A DNA stretch of 64,000 bases from Paraburkholderia fungorum (GTDB lineage: Bacteria; Pseudomonadota; Gammaproteobacteria; Burkholderiales; Burkholderiaceae), in NCBI RefSeq assembly GCF_900099835.1, contig NZ_FNKP01000002.1, forward strand, positions 1,922,001 to 1,986,000. Direction: 5' to 3'. The number at the start of each line of letters is the position of its first letter. Position 1 is the first letter of the stretch. This document shows positions 28,001 through 35,888 of this stretch, one piece after another. The notes beneath the pieces are model-generated. The model made no database searches. It worked only from the letters and a program-made list of their open reading frames with translations, and was not told where the DNA came from. A program made the position numbers and the translations under genes.

Positions 28001-28343
28001 CGACGTGGCGATCCAGTTGCAGCGCAGCGAAAACATGCCCGCGCGCGACGCGATTCATGCGGCCGCTGTGGTGCGTCTGCGGCCGATCATGATGACCACG
28101 TTCGCCGCCGTGCTCGGCGCGGTGCCGCTCGCAATCGGTATCGGCCAGGGCGCCTCGCTGCGTCAGCCGCTCGGTATCACCGTGATGGGCGGGCTGATCC
28201 TGAGCCAGGTCTTTACGCTGTACACGACACCGGTGATCTACCTCTATCTCGACCGCTTGCGCGGCAAGCTGGTCAAGTGGTCCGCGAACCTGCCCTGGAA
28301 CCGGAACGAGGACCAACCCGGACAACCGGATACGAAGGCATGA
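25020..28343 (+). CDS. mdtC: RND multidrug efflux pump subunit (MdtC-like) with Ser/Thr/Asn-rich insertion
   Basis: A 1107-residue RND pump. It starts with TTG at 25020 inside TTGA, which overlaps the mdtB stop. GGAGG at 25008-25012 is well placed, and the resulting N-terminus [20 protein letters not shown] matches mdtB. TM4 carries [20 protein letters not shown]. Residues about 775-843 (nucleotides 27342-27548) are a low-complexity segment of Ser, Thr, Asn, Gly and Ala. The paralogous MdtB in this window has only about 10 residues at the same place, between the IYMS/YLPS strand and VPL. This accounts for most of the extra length over E. coli MdtC (1025). The gene overlaps the next gene's ATG. 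Confidence 0.93.
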   Translation: MNISALFIRRPVATALLAIAILISGALAYFRLPVAPLPNIAFPVIVVQANMAGASPDIMASTVAEPLERRLGTIADVEELTSISYVGSSMVIVEFGLNRDINGAARDVEAAIQAARADLPTTLRSNPTYRQYNPADAPIMVLSLTSDTLTKAQLYDSADSVIQQQLSQVKGVGQITLGGGALPSVRVELQPGKLNSYGIGLEDVRAAISAANANSAKGHLDVGDQRYVVKSNDQITHAAPYRDLVVAYRNGAPVQLRDVADVKDSNENIRNAGLFNGKSAILVVVYPMPGSNVVSTVAQIRKVLPAIEATLPSSVHVGVAIDRSESVRSSVGDTERTLFIAVLLVVGVVFIFLQSPRATLVPAVALPLSIVGTFGPMYLLGYSIDNLSLMALTIGTGFVVDDAVVVLENIVRHMELGLSPKEAALKGSGEVGFTVISMSLSLIAVFLPIMLMPGIVGLLFHEFAVTLSIAILISLLISLTVTPAMCAYVLSRKNAGHSKARWALWVEKQFDRFKDMYARSLTAVLDHAFLVILLLGALLVGNVFLFKLVPATFFPEQDTGILIGQIIADQSISFPAMQKKLAQLQEIVQKDPAVESVAGFTGGRALNTANVFIELKPLAQRHVTATEVVNRLRPKLNQVSGARLFVQAQQDLRIGGRQSAAEYQYTLTSDDSAALFKWTPLLVAALAKEHATVLDVNSDLQQNGLQTYVTINRATAARYGFAPNQVDSVLYDAFGQRTVSTIYNPLNQYFVVMEVAPDYWQYPQMLNQIYMSTAAGNATGTAGTQMPSGTVSGVTATTESSTSTSSATNSLNSDAQANATTNSISNSKGSSSTGSADSTSAETMVPLAALASFANSHTATQVNHQSGLVAATVSFNLPAGGSLSKAAEAINNTAREIGMPASIHGSFAGAAAAFSQSMGTIPLLILAALGVVYIVLGVLYESSIHPLTILSTLPSAGIGATLALLIFGTPFSVIALIGIILLIGIVKKNGIMMVDVAIQLQRSENMPARDAIHAAAVVRLRPIMMTTFAAVLGAVPLAIGIGQGASLRQPLGITVMGGLILSQVFTLYTTPVIYLYLDRLRGKLVKWSANLPWNRNEDQPGQPDTKA

Positions 28344-29950
28344 CGATGAAGATTTCCCTCAAACGGTTTGGCGGCACAGATGTCGTCGATGGCTCGGGTA
28401 GTGCGCTCAATTGCACTGATGCGACGCGGCGCCCTGCTGCGCCGCTGCTTGCTCCGCTCCGGCCACTGGCCGCCGCCGCGCTGGCGCTGCTGGTCAGCGG
28501 CTGCATGGTCGGCCCCGACTATCACCGCCCGCAGGTCAACGTGCCCGCCACGTTCTCGGAACTGCCCGGCTGGACTCAGGCTGTGCCGTCGGCGTCCGGT
28601 CCCAAGGGCGACTGGTGGACTGCGTTTCACGATCCGCTGATCGATCAGCTCGAACCGCTGGTGTCGGTATCGAACCAGACGGTGCGCGAGGACTACGCAA
28701 ACTATCAGGAAGCACTCGCCGAAGTGCGGGTCGCGCACGCCAGTCTGTTCCCGACGATCGGCGCAACCGGCTCGGCCACCAAGGAGCGCGCCGCCAGCGG
28801 CAACGCGGCGAAGGTGGTCAACGCGGGTTCGCTCGAAGGCAACGTGAGTTGGGCGCCGGACCTGTGGGGCTCGGTGCGCCGCACGATCGAAGAAAGCGCC
28901 GCGACTGCGCAGGCGAGCGAAGCGACACTCGCGAATGCGACGCTGTCGGAACAGGTGGCGCTCGCCACCGCGATCATCGAACTGCGTACCAGCGACGCCA
29001 ATATCGACCTGCTGCAAAAAACGGTCGACGCATATCAGCACTCGCTGGAGGTGGTGGCCAACCAGGACCAGGCGGGCACGGTCGCCCCCAGCGACGTGAT
29101 CACGGCGCGCACCCAGCTCGCCAACGCGCAGTCCAGCCTGATCGCGCTCGGCGTCGCGCGGGCACAGTACGCGCATGCAATTGCCGTGCTGGTCGGCAAG
29201 AACCCCGAGGAACTGTCGATCACGCACAGCACCACCATGCCGACGCTGCCCGACGTGCCGATCGGCGTGCCGTCGACGCTGCTCGAACGCCGCCCCGACA
29301 TCGCCACGGCGGAGCGTCAGATGGCCTCGCAGAATGCGGCGATTGGCGTGGCGGTGGCCGCGTATTACCCGGACATCTCGCTGTCGGCGCTCGCGGGCTT
29401 TACGCAGTCGCCGCTGGCCGGCCTGCTGAACGTCGGCAACTACGTGTGGTCGCTCGGCGGCAGTGCGACCGAAACCCTGTTCGACGGCGGCCTGCGCAGC
29501 GCGGATGTCGATGCAGCGAAGGCGGCTTACGACTCGGCTGTCGCCAACTATCGCAACACGGTGCTGACGGCCTTCCGCAACGTCGAAGACGATCTGTCCG
29601 GCTTGCGGATTCTGGCGCAGCAGACGGTCGTGCTCGACTCGGCTGTTGCCGACGCGAATCGCGGTGCCCAGATCGCGCTCGACGAGTACCAGGCCGGCAC
29701 CGTCGACTACACCACCGTGGCGACCGCGCAGGCTACGCAGTTGAGTACCCAGCAGACCGCGCTGAATGTGCAGGAAACGCGTCTGCTGGATTCGGCTTCG
29801 CTGTTCGGCGACCTGGGCGGCGGCTGGTCGGCGGATAGTCTTCACGATCCGCGGCATCGTGGTGCGCCGGGTTCGGCGCCGGCACCGACTCCGGCACCGG
29901 TGCAAACGGGTGATGCGTCCACACAGAAAACCGGCGCGCAGCCGCAGTGA
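28340..29950 (+). CDS. NodT-family outer-membrane efflux lipoprotein (TolC-like)
   Basis: A 536-residue protein. The ATG at 28340 overlaps the mdtC stop (ATGA), a coupling arrangement. Its N-terminus is unusually long (about 55 residues) before a lipobox LLVSGC, whose Cys is followed by MVGPDYHRPQVNVP, the hallmark of NodT-type channels. Two outer-membrane efflux protein repeats follow, including GNVSWAPDLWGSVRRTIEES and STLLERRPDIATAERQMASQ. It should form the trimeric outer-membrane exit duct of the pump. A Pro/Ala/Thr-rich tail ends the protein. The long pre-lipobox N-terminus leaves room for a start at a later codon, but no better ATG is placed there. Confidence 0.92.
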   Translation: MTMKISLKRFGGTDVVDGSGSALNCTDATRRPAAPLLAPLRPLAAAALALLVSGCMVGPDYHRPQVNVPATFSELPGWTQAVPSASGPKGDWWTAFHDPLIDQLEPLVSVSNQTVREDYANYQEALAEVRVAHASLFPTIGATGSATKERAASGNAAKVVNAGSLEGNVSWAPDLWGSVRRTIEESAATAQASEATLANATLSEQVALATAIIELRTSDANIDLLQKTVDAYQHSLEVVANQDQAGTVAPSDVITARTQLANAQSSLIALGVARAQYAHAIAVLVGKNPEELSITHSTTMPTLPDVPIGVPSTLLERRPDIATAERQMASQNAAIGVAVAAYYPDISLSALAGFTQSPLAGLLNVGNYVWSLGGSATETLFDGGLRSADVDAAKAAYDSAVANYRNTVLTAFRNVEDDLSGLRILAQQTVVLDSAVADANRGAQIALDEYQAGTVDYTTVATAQATQLSTQQTALNVQETRLLDSASLFGDLGGGWSADSLHDPRHRGAPGSAPAPTPAPVQTGDASTQKTGAQPQ

Positions 29951-29979
29951 TTTTGCGGCATTAAAAAGCGGTCGCTCAA

Positions 29980-30004
29980 GCGCGTCGTCCACCGGACGAC
30001 GCGC
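29980..30004 (+). terminator. GC-rich hairpin after the efflux operon
   Basis: Perfect 11-bp arms GCGCGTCGTCC (29980-29990) and GGACGACGCGC (29994-30004) with a 3-base loop, 30 bp after the stop codon of the outer-membrane channel gene. No T-run follows, as is common for terminators in high-GC genomes. Confidence 0.6.
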
Positions 30005-30566
30005 GTCAAAACCGACGCCGCGTCCTTACCTCGATTTGCCAAACCCACTCGTTCAATTCCCTTCCCGGCGCACATTCTTCGCGCCGATTTCTCACCTAGT
30101 CACGCCATTCCAATGCGCGATGCATCGGCGGAAAAAATCTCCTGCTTGATGCTCCAGAACCCGCTCTTCGTGCCGTCAACCCGCAGACGGCGATGAGAGT
30201 CACCCCACTGCCATGAACGGATGGCTTTCGACGCAGCAATAGCGCCGCCATAGCCGCTCGAACAATTCACTCCTGAATCTTTCAGATAGCCCCAGCAACC
30301 GGCGGCAATCTGAAACGACTACATAGAAAAGCGCACCCTTTTTCCATTGTCATTTCCTTATTCGACAATGACTTATGCCCATTCGATCACCGAATTAACC
30401 GGCAATGCATTTCGCATCGAATTAACTGAAACAAGGCCTGATTCGGCTTCAATTTTTCGATTAGCTTCCGATGAACTTGCACTAGAATCAACTTTGCTCA
30501 ACCGGATATCCGCATGACGTCCCCAACCCACAATCCCGGGACATCGTACGGATAGCTTCGTGATTC

Positions 30567-30637
30567 CGCACGGAGTGCGATCCGGTTGTAGCGGGAGAGA
30601 CACAGCGTCACGTCACAATCGCACGGGCCGGTGCGAT
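30567..30637 (+). promoter_or_regulatory. structured leader with mutually exclusive hairpins upstream of the MHYT gene
   Basis: Hairpin 1 is CGCAC/GTGCG (30567-30571, 30575-30579). Hairpin 2 is ATCGCAC/GTGCGAT (30618-30624, 30631-30637). The right arm of hairpin 1 extended by two bases (GTGCGAT, 30575-30581) is identical to the right arm of hairpin 2, so it can instead pair with ATCGCAC at 30618. It does not match a riboswitch class I know. Confidence 0.35.
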
Positions 30638-30677
30638 GGGCGGAGCCGAGGTTCTTCGTCACAGGAGAATCCCTGCC

Positions 30678-30710
30678 ATGCTGTCAATAACATTAATCGA
30701 GCTCTTTTAA
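30678..30710 (+). CDS. possible 10-residue leader peptide upstream of the MHYT gene
   Basis: ATG at 30678 begins MLSITLIELF and stops with TAA at 30710. It is preceded by AGGAG ten bases upstream. The MHYT start is 13 bp after this stop and has no Shine-Dalgarno of its own, so re-initiation after the leader is plausible. Such a short ORF can arise by chance. Confidence 0.35.
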   Translation: MLSITLIELF

Positions 30711-30723
30711 AAAGCCGCCGACT

Positions 30724-31515
30724 ATGCAAAGTAGCTACAACCTGGGGTTAGTCGCGTTTTCCCTCATCATCGCGACACTCGCGTCCTACACGGCGCTCGA
30801 CCTTGCCGACCGGATTTCCCTGCTCGCCTACGCACGCTCGCGACAGATATGGCTCGCAGGCGGGGCGCTGGCGATGGGCATCGGTATCTGGTCGATGCAC
30901 TTCATCGGCATGCTGTCGTTCTCGCTGACCATACCGCTCGGCTACGACTTCGCGGTGACCTGCTACTCGCTGATCATCGCCATACTCGTTTCGTGGTTCG
31001 CGCTGTTTATCGTCACGCGCAAACGGCTCGGTCTGGGCCGGCTGCTCGCCGGCGGCATTCTGATGGGACTCGGTATCGCCAGCATGCATTACGTCGGCAT
31101 GGCCGCGATGCTGATGCATCCCGCTATCCACTACGACCCCGTCGTGTTCGCGCTGTCGATCCTGATCGCGATCGCCGCATCGACGGCGGCGCTCTGGGGT
31201 GCGCACTCGCTGCGGGGCACGGATCATCAGCACGTCATGCGCAAGCGGATCGGCACGGCCTGCATCATGGGCGTGGCGATTGCGGGCATGCATTACACCG
31301 GCATGGCGGCGGCGAATTTCGCGCCCGACGCGATTTGCGGCGCAACCGGCGGCATCCGGCCGGAATGGCTGGCGGCCGCCGTGATTCCTTCGGCGCTCAT
31401 CATTCTGGTCGCGACGCTGCTGGTGTTTCATCTCGACGCGCGCGCCAAGTTTCTCGCCAATTCGGTGACGCAACTCAACGATCAGGTGGACCGCATTCGC
31501 GGCTCGACCCGCTGA
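30724..31515 (+). CDS. stand-alone MHYT-domain integral membrane sensor
   Basis: A 263-residue membrane protein with about seven hydrophobic helices. Its three MHYT-type motifs, MHFIGM, MHYVGM and MHYTGM, lie near residues 59, 120 and 189. The MHYT family is predicted to bind copper through the conserved Met and His residues and to sense O2, CO or NO. Usually the domain is fused to GGDEF/EAL or histidine-kinase parts. Here the protein ends about 25 residues after the last helix with a short charged tail, so it has no output domain. The ATG at 30724 gives the normal family N-terminus (ASYTALDLADRI) but has no visible ribosome site. It is convergent with the oxygenase-like gene. Confidence 0.88.
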   Translation: MQSSYNLGLVAFSLIIATLASYTALDLADRISLLAYARSRQIWLAGGALAMGIGIWSMHFIGMLSFSLTIPLGYDFAVTCYSLIIAILVSWFALFIVTRKRLGLGRLLAGGILMGLGIASMHYVGMAAMLMHPAIHYDPVVFALSILIAIAASTAALWGAHSLRGTDHQHVMRKRIGTACIMGVAIAGMHYTGMAAANFAPDAICGATGGIRPEWLAAAVIPSALIILVATLLVFHLDARAKFLANSVTQLNDQVDRIRGSTR

Positions 31516-31603
31516 CGGGGTCTGTCGATCGTCTTGCCGCAGTAGTGCGATGAACCGGCGGCACGTGACTGGCTTCGGTCGGTCCGCGCCGGTTGGCACA
31601 TCT

Positions 31604-32341
31604 TCAGCGCGTGGCCGGGATACGCTCGCGGCGCAGCATTTCGCTCAATCCCAGCGAATGACCCGGGTCGTAATAATGAATGAGCAGCGTGCGGCGCTGC
31701 CCTACTTCGACATCCAGATTGCCATGCTGGATCGCGAATCCATTGAATGCGTAGACGCTGCCCACCTGCACGGGTATGCGCGAACAATTGCCGACACGCA
31801 GATCGCGCAACGTCAGCCATCTGCGGCACGTTAGCGGCAGGCTGCGCAGAAAGCCATGACGCATCTTGCAGATCATATTGCCCGGCGTTGTCACCGATAG
31901 ACGCGGACGCCGATACATCACCAGATCGCCATTGGAAATACCGTCCGGCGCGAGTTGCAGCGGAATAAGAAAGGTCAGTAAATGGGAATCGTAGTGACGG
32001 TTGTTACTTTCGGCTCCACTCGCCTTGCTTGCACAACGGAGTACATGAAAAGGCTTTAACGGCAAATCGATCTGTCCGGTTCTTGCGGCCTTTTCGCGCG
32101 CATCGGCGCAAACTGTCTCCTCCAGTTTTTTAAATGCATCGCCACGGCGTATCAACTCGGCCGCGGTCTCTCCTGACTGCGTCCGTTGCGGCGTGTTACC
32201 GAATGAGCGGTCGATCATCTCGTTAATTGCGGCGATTGTCTCAACTGGAATCACACTGTGATAAGACTGCAGTGCAACGCCTTTGTCGATTCGAATTCTT
32301 TTCGCCACGGTTTGACCTGTTGCGTCTGACAAGGAGCGCAT
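31604..32341 (-). CDS. putative 2-oxoglutarate/Fe(II)-dependent oxygenase
   Basis: A 245-residue protein. A jelly-roll-like C-terminal half carries a possible facial triad: HYD at residues 116-118 as HxD, His206 in AIQHGN as the distal ligand, and Arg216/217 (QRRTLLIHYYDPG) where 2-oxoglutarate would bind. The spacing (about 90 residues HxD to His, then about 10 to Arg) fits the 2OG-Fe(II) superfamily. A hydrophobic strand LLTFLIPLQLA follows the HxD as expected. No named subfamily is recognised and the substrate is unknown. No clear ribosome site precedes the ATG at 32341. The spacer to the GlxA-type gene upstream is 221 bp and AT-rich, so it probably has its own promoter. Confidence 0.55.
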   Translation of the reverse strand: MRSLSDATGQTVAKRIRIDKGVALQSYHSVIPVETIAAINEMIDRSFGNTPQRTQSGETAAELIRRGDAFKKLEETVCADAREKAARTGQIDLPLKPFHVLRCASKASGAESNNRHYDSHLLTFLIPLQLAPDGISNGDLVMYRRPRLSVTTPGNMICKMRHGFLRSLPLTCRRWLTLRDLRVGNCSRIPVQVGSVYAFNGFAIQHGNLDVEVGQRRTLLIHYYDPGHSLGLSEMLRRERIPATR

Positions 32342-32562
32342 ATTTATGTGGTTGCCGAAAAAGGGTGAGAACGAGAATCAGCCTCAAAATATTCCTTGTC
32401 AGACGCATGTAATGTACGGCAGCGAACGCAAACAGATGTTCCGGCCGGAACACCCGGCACAAACCGCGACTAACTTTCTTCTTATCTAATCCATACCGTT
32501 AAGGCGATTTGAATTGAATAGTGCGCTCTATTGTTTTGGGCGTTCCTTCAAGCTTTACGCCT

Positions 32563-33531
32563 CTACGCAAAGCGCTCCCGATAAGCCTGCGGCGTAACGG
32601 CGACGGCCCGCAGCAAACTGCGCCGCATGGTTTCTTCACTGCCAAATCCGCACCGTACCGCAATGCGTTTAACCGGCAGCGACGTTTCGCTAAGCAAACG
32701 CAAAGCGGCTTCAGTGCGGATCTGTTCGATTGCCCGCGCAGGTGTCTTGCCGGTTTTCGCGCGGTAGTGGCGCATGAAACTCCGCTCGCTCATTCCGATA
32801 CGCCCGGCGAGCGCGGCAACTGAGAGATCGCTGTTCAGATGTTCGACGATCCACGCGTGCAGTTCTCCGAATTGATCGCCGTCTTTCTGCATCAGCAAGG
32901 TCGTGCTGAATTGCGCCTGCCCCCCTGGCCGCTTGAGAAAGACCACAAGTTCGCGCGCGACGTCGAGTGCCAACGCGCGGCCTGAATCTTCTTCGACCAG
33001 CGCGAGCGCGAGATCGATACCGGCGGTGACGCCGGCAGAAGTCCAGACCGTCCCGTCCTGAATGAAAATCGGATCGGGCTCGATCTGCAATGCGGGGTAT
33101 TGCTGTCCGAGTTCATTGCAGTGCGCCCAGTGCGTGGCGACACGGCGTCCGTCGAGCAAACCGGCTGCGGCGAGCAGAAACGCACCCGTGCAGACCGACG
33201 CGACGCGCCGCGAGTTGGCGGCATGTCGCTGGACCCAGCGGATGAGGCGCGCATCCCGCGAGGCCGCGTGAACCCCTCGCCCGCCCGCGACGATCAGCGT
33301 GTCCGAGCGCTCGTTCGCCGACGGCAACGGATACGCGGCGAGTCCTAACCCAGCGGACGACACCACCGGCTCCGACTGCGCGGCAATCACGCGCGGCACG
33401 TAAGGAGCAGGAAGACCACGCTGACGCGAGAGTTCGTTCGCGGAGGCGAACACTTGCAGCGGTCCGGTGACGTCGAGCAGTTGCACGTCGGGAAAAGCGA
33501 GGATGTCGATCGATCGGGGCTGTGCGCGCAT
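32563..33531 (-). CDS. GlxA-type regulator: PfpI/DJ-1 sensor domain plus AraC DNA-binding domain
   Basis: A 322-residue regulator. Residues 1-200 form a DJ-1/PfpI domain with the nucleophile-elbow-like SVCTG (Cys114) and LLDVTGPLQVFA (Asp20). Residues about 215-322 are the AraC helix-turn-helix pair (LSVAALAGRIGMSERSFMRH, LPVKRIAVRCGFGSEETMRR). The sensor domain resembles the isonitrile hydratase encoded divergently, sharing the conserved Cys and Asp motifs. This suggests it senses a related compound or reaction intermediate (inference). The two genes are 177 bp apart, with a 7-bp inverted repeat between them. Confidence 0.92.
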   Translation of the reverse strand: MRAQPRSIDILAFPDVQLLDVTGPLQVFASANELSRQRGLPAPYVPRVIAAQSEPVVSSAGLGLAAYPLPSANERSDTLIVAGGRGVHAASRDARLIRWVQRHAANSRRVASVCTGAFLLAAAGLLDGRRVATHWAHCNELGQQYPALQIEPDPIFIQDGTVWTSAGVTAGIDLALALVEEDSGRALALDVARELVVFLKRPGGQAQFSTTLLMQKDGDQFGELHAWIVEHLNSDLSVAALAGRIGMSERSFMRHYRAKTGKTPARAIEQIRTEAALRLLSETSLPVKRIAVRCGFGSEETMRRSLLRAVAVTPQAYRERFA

Positions 33532-33549
33532 GGTCGAGTGTTCAGGCGG

Positions 33550-33586
33550 ATGGCGGAAAATGTGGGCTCTATGTCATTCCCGCCAT
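33550..33586. promoter_or_regulatory. inverted repeat in the GlxA-type/inhA divergent region
   Basis: ATGGCGG (33550-33556) and CCGCCAT (33580-33586) lie 23 bp apart in the divergent spacer, a plausible site for the AraC-type regulator. Arms are short. Confidence 0.3.
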
Positions 33587-33708
33587 ACGGTAACTGGGTA
33601 CAGTGAGGTTGTCCATCACCGCTATCTGTTTCCGCGTTTCGGCACCCCGGCAGAACACCGCAACCTGCTCAACACCCCTTACCAACCCTTACCCGACGAG
33701 GTTCCGCG

Positions 33709-34386
33709 ATGACGCTTCAGATTGGCTTTCTTCTGTTCCCCGACGTGCAGCAACTCGATCTGACCGGACCACACGAAGTATTCGCGTCGCTGCCCGATAC
33801 CGCCGTCCATCTCGTAGGGAAAGATCTCGCGCCGCTGAAGGCCAGCAGCGGGCTCACCTTGGTCCCGAATACCACGTTCGACACTTGCCCGGCACTCGAT
33901 GTGATTTGCGTACCCGGCGGCGCCGGCGTCGGCGATCTGATGGAGGACGCTGAAACACTCGCCTTCCTGCGACGTCAGGCGGATCACGCGCGCTTTGTCA
34001 CGTCGGTCTGCACCGGCTCGCTCGTTCTCGGCGCGGCGGGCTTGCTGCGTGGATATCGCGCGACGACGCACTGGGCGTCGCATCATCTGCTTGAGCCGTT
34101 GGGGGCGATTGCCGTGCGCGAGCGGGTGGTCTGCGATAGAAACCGGGTGACAGGCGGCGGCATTACCGCCGGAATCGATTTCGCGCTGACGCTGGCGAAA
34201 GAACTGATCGGCGAACAGGAAGCGCAAGCGGTTCAGCTACTGCTCGAATACGCGCCCGCTCCACCGTTCGATGCCGGCAGCCCGGAGAGCGCACCGCAGG
34301 CAGTCGTGGAGTCGGTGCGCCGGCGGTTTGCGGGTTCGATAGCGCGGCGCGAAGAAATTGTCGCGCGGGTGGCCGCAGGGTTCTGA
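33709..34386 (+). CDS. inhA: isonitrile hydratase (DJ-1/PfpI superfamily)
   Basis: A 225-residue protein that closely follows the Pseudomonas isonitrile hydratase pattern over its full length. The signature residues are Asp17 (QQLDLTGPHEVFA), Cys101 and Thr102 (TSVCTGSLVLGAAGLL), with LTGGGITAGIDFALTLAKEL-like sequence near residue 150 and LLEYAPAPPFDAGSPESAP near residue 180. The enzyme adds water to an isonitrile (R-NC) to give an N-substituted formamide, EC 4.2.1.103, with the Cys acting as nucleophile. It is cytoplasmic and dimeric in the family. The divergent GlxA-type gene is the probable regulator. GAGG lies about nine bases before the start. Confidence 0.92.
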   Translation: MTLQIGFLLFPDVQQLDLTGPHEVFASLPDTAVHLVGKDLAPLKASSGLTLVPNTTFDTCPALDVICVPGGAGVGDLMEDAETLAFLRRQADHARFVTSVCTGSLVLGAAGLLRGYRATTHWASHHLLEPLGAIAVRERVVCDRNRVTGGGITAGIDFALTLAKELIGEQEAQAVQLLLEYAPAPPFDAGSPESAPQAVVESVRRRFAGSIARREEIVARVAAGF

Positions 34387-34470
34387 TGCGCCCGGCACTC
34401 TCGGCGCGAATAAAAAAAAGATCAGTGAGTAATCAATAGCGCGGATAAACACACAGCGAAGAAGTGCGAA

Positions 34471-34495
34471 TCGGGCGCGCATTGCACGCGCCCGA
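34471..34495. terminator. bidirectional GC-rich hairpin between inhA and the Q/P/Y-rich gene
   Basis: TCGGGCGCG (34471-34479) and CGCGCCCGA (34487-34495) with a 7-base loop lie between two convergent stops. On the minus strand the following sequence is T-rich. Confidence 0.6.
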
Positions 34496-34556
34496 CCCGG
34501 CTTCTCCGCTGTTTCTGGCGACTACGCAGTCGACTATCCGGTAACCCCGTCACGCC

Positions 34557-35366
34557 CTAGCGCCACATACCGTAGCTCATCACCGGCTGCGCACGGTACG
34601 CGTACATACGCGGCGTCGCGACATAAACTGGCGGCCGGTAAACCTGATACGCAACCGGCGGCGCCATGGGCTGCATGACATCCACCACCGGCATTTCCTC
34701 GTATTGCGGCTGCATGTACTGCTGCTGACCGTAGACCGGAACGTACTGGACGGGCGGCGGCGCATAGTCCTGCCGCACGTACACGGGCTGGCTATCCGCA
34801 TAGACCGGCTGCGGCTGAGCCTGAACATACTGAGGCGCGGGCTGATACTGCATCGGCGCGGGAGCGTATTGCTGCGCCTGATAAGCCTGCCGGTACTGTG
34901 GCTGCGGCTGTGGCTGATATTGCTGTGGCTGCTGCGGAGGTTGCGGCACCTGGCGTTGCGCGTACTGGCGAGGTTGTGCCGGAATACTGGTGTACTTCGA
35001 ATTGTCGTCTTCAGGAACGCCGGCCGGCAGCGGCGGTACATCCACGCGGGCCACGTCCGTCTTCGCAGGTTGCCGCTGACCGTGGTTATGCGAGTCGATC
35101 ATTGCGTTGTAGCCTGCCTGGTCTTCCTTACCGCGGTTGATATAGCCATTGCGATAAGCGCGCGCCACGTCCGACATTTTCGCGTTCGGATCTTCTTTCA
35201 TGCCGTCCGCATTGACCTGATACTCGTTTGGACTGAGCGACGCCGCGGGTGCATCCTCGTCGGCATAAGCCGTCTCGGGACCGTCGGCCCATGCCGGGCC
35301 GCACTGTAGCGTTAGCGCAGAGGCAACCGTCGTTACCCCAAACCCTAAAAGCGTTTTTATTCTCAC
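34557..35366 (-). CDS. exported Gln/Pro/Tyr-rich low-complexity protein
   Basis: A 269-residue protein with a signal peptide (MRIKTLLGFGVTTVASALTL..., likely cleavage after AWA at about residue 27). The N-terminal 90 mature residues are charged and ordinary (SPNEYQVNADGMKEDPNAKM, then AYRNGYINRGKEDQAGYNAM). From residue about 130 to the end it is almost wholly Gln, Pro, Tyr, Ala and Val, with repeated PQPQ, QYAPAP and PVYV units, like surface or matrix proteins and amyloid-prone segments. No catalytic domain is seen. It is divergent, over 520 bp, from the ParA/MinD-type gene. Function unknown; a cell-surface structural role is a guess. Confidence 0.78.
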   Translation of the reverse strand: MRIKTLLGFGVTTVASALTLQCGPAWADGPETAYADEDAPAASLSPNEYQVNADGMKEDPNAKMSDVARAYRNGYINRGKEDQAGYNAMIDSHNHGQRQPAKTDVARVDVPPLPAGVPEDDNSKYTSIPAQPRQYAQRQVPQPPQQPQQYQPQPQPQYRQAYQAQQYAPAPMQYQPAPQYVQAQPQPVYADSQPVYVRQDYAPPPVQYVPVYGQQQYMQPQYEEMPVVDVMQPMAPPVAYQVYRPPVYVATPRMYAYRAQPVMSYGMWR

Positions 35367-35888
35367 GATCCACCTCGCGGCCGATTAAGAATTCAAAAAA
35401 CAAAGTTCGCTTGTGTTGCCCCGTGCGGCGATTATCCGTGCGCCGTGCAATAGCTATTTTCTAGCACATTCCATTGACCGTGGCACATTTTTTTCTATAT
35501 ATATGAGGCGGTTAGCGCACTGTCAGCTTCCCGGCGAGCCGACGTAAGATGAAGCGGAAAAAACAACCGATGACGAAGCCGCGTTGATTGCTTTATCAAC
35601 GGTTTTGCGAATACTCGTTTAAGAGAATTGACAAATTAATTGCGGCGTATAAAGCAGATTGCCGGGCGAGTGCTTTCAGGAATAAACCGCCAGGCGAATA
35701 CGCAAACGAGTACTTCCGGCCACGCTCCAGCTTCTCTTTTTCTGTACGTTGCCGCGCGAGACAGAAGAGAACCGCCAACTATTTCTCACCTTTCTTTTCT
35801 TTCCGATGCCCTGGTCGCAGTACTGTCTCCTTTCTTTGCTAGCTTCTGCTTTCCACCCTGCTGGTTTCACAACAAAGGATCTGTACAG
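35367..35888. other. 522-bp AT-rich divergent spacer
   Basis: No convincing gene. An ORF reading into the ParA-type gene from 35640 has no ribosome site at its start. It contains a near-consensus sigma-70-type promoter (35474-35503) and an inverted repeat CGTTGAT/ATCAACG (35582-35588, 35595-35601). The latter resembles an FNR/Anr box but has a 6-base rather than 4-base centre. Confidence 0.6.
35474..35501 (+). promoter_or_regulatory. sigma-70-like promoter upstream of the ParA/MinD-type gene
   Basis: TTGACC (35474-35479), a 16-base spacer, then TATATA (35496-35501, within an extended TATATATAT run). It would give a 5' leader of about 380 nt for the ATPase gene. Confidence 0.45.

Larger units (their letters stand above)
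29951..30723. other. 773-bp region between efflux operon and MHYT gene
   Basis: No supported protein gene apart from a possible 10-codon leader ORF at 30678. The left end has a strong terminator hairpin. The section 30330-30480 is AT-rich. The right 180 bp forms a structured leader described in the findings. The minus-strand ORF at 30373-30603 lacks a ribosome site and any recognisable domain. Confidence 0.6.

Noticed and set aside
28244..29992. A 582-codon minus-strand frame antisense to the outer-membrane channel gene
   Set aside because: Shadow of the NodT-type gene, no start signals, no recognisable domain.
30590..30660. GCGGGAGAGAC in the MHYT leader taken as the start of a glycine riboswitch
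   Set aside because: The conserved core of the glycine aptamer (the GAAGGGGCAA-type segment and CTCTCAGG) is absent.
35582..35601. CGTTGAT-N6-ATCAACG as an FNR/Anr box
   Set aside because: The centre is 6 bases instead of 4, and the neighbouring gene has no obvious link to oxygen. Kept only as an inverted repeat.
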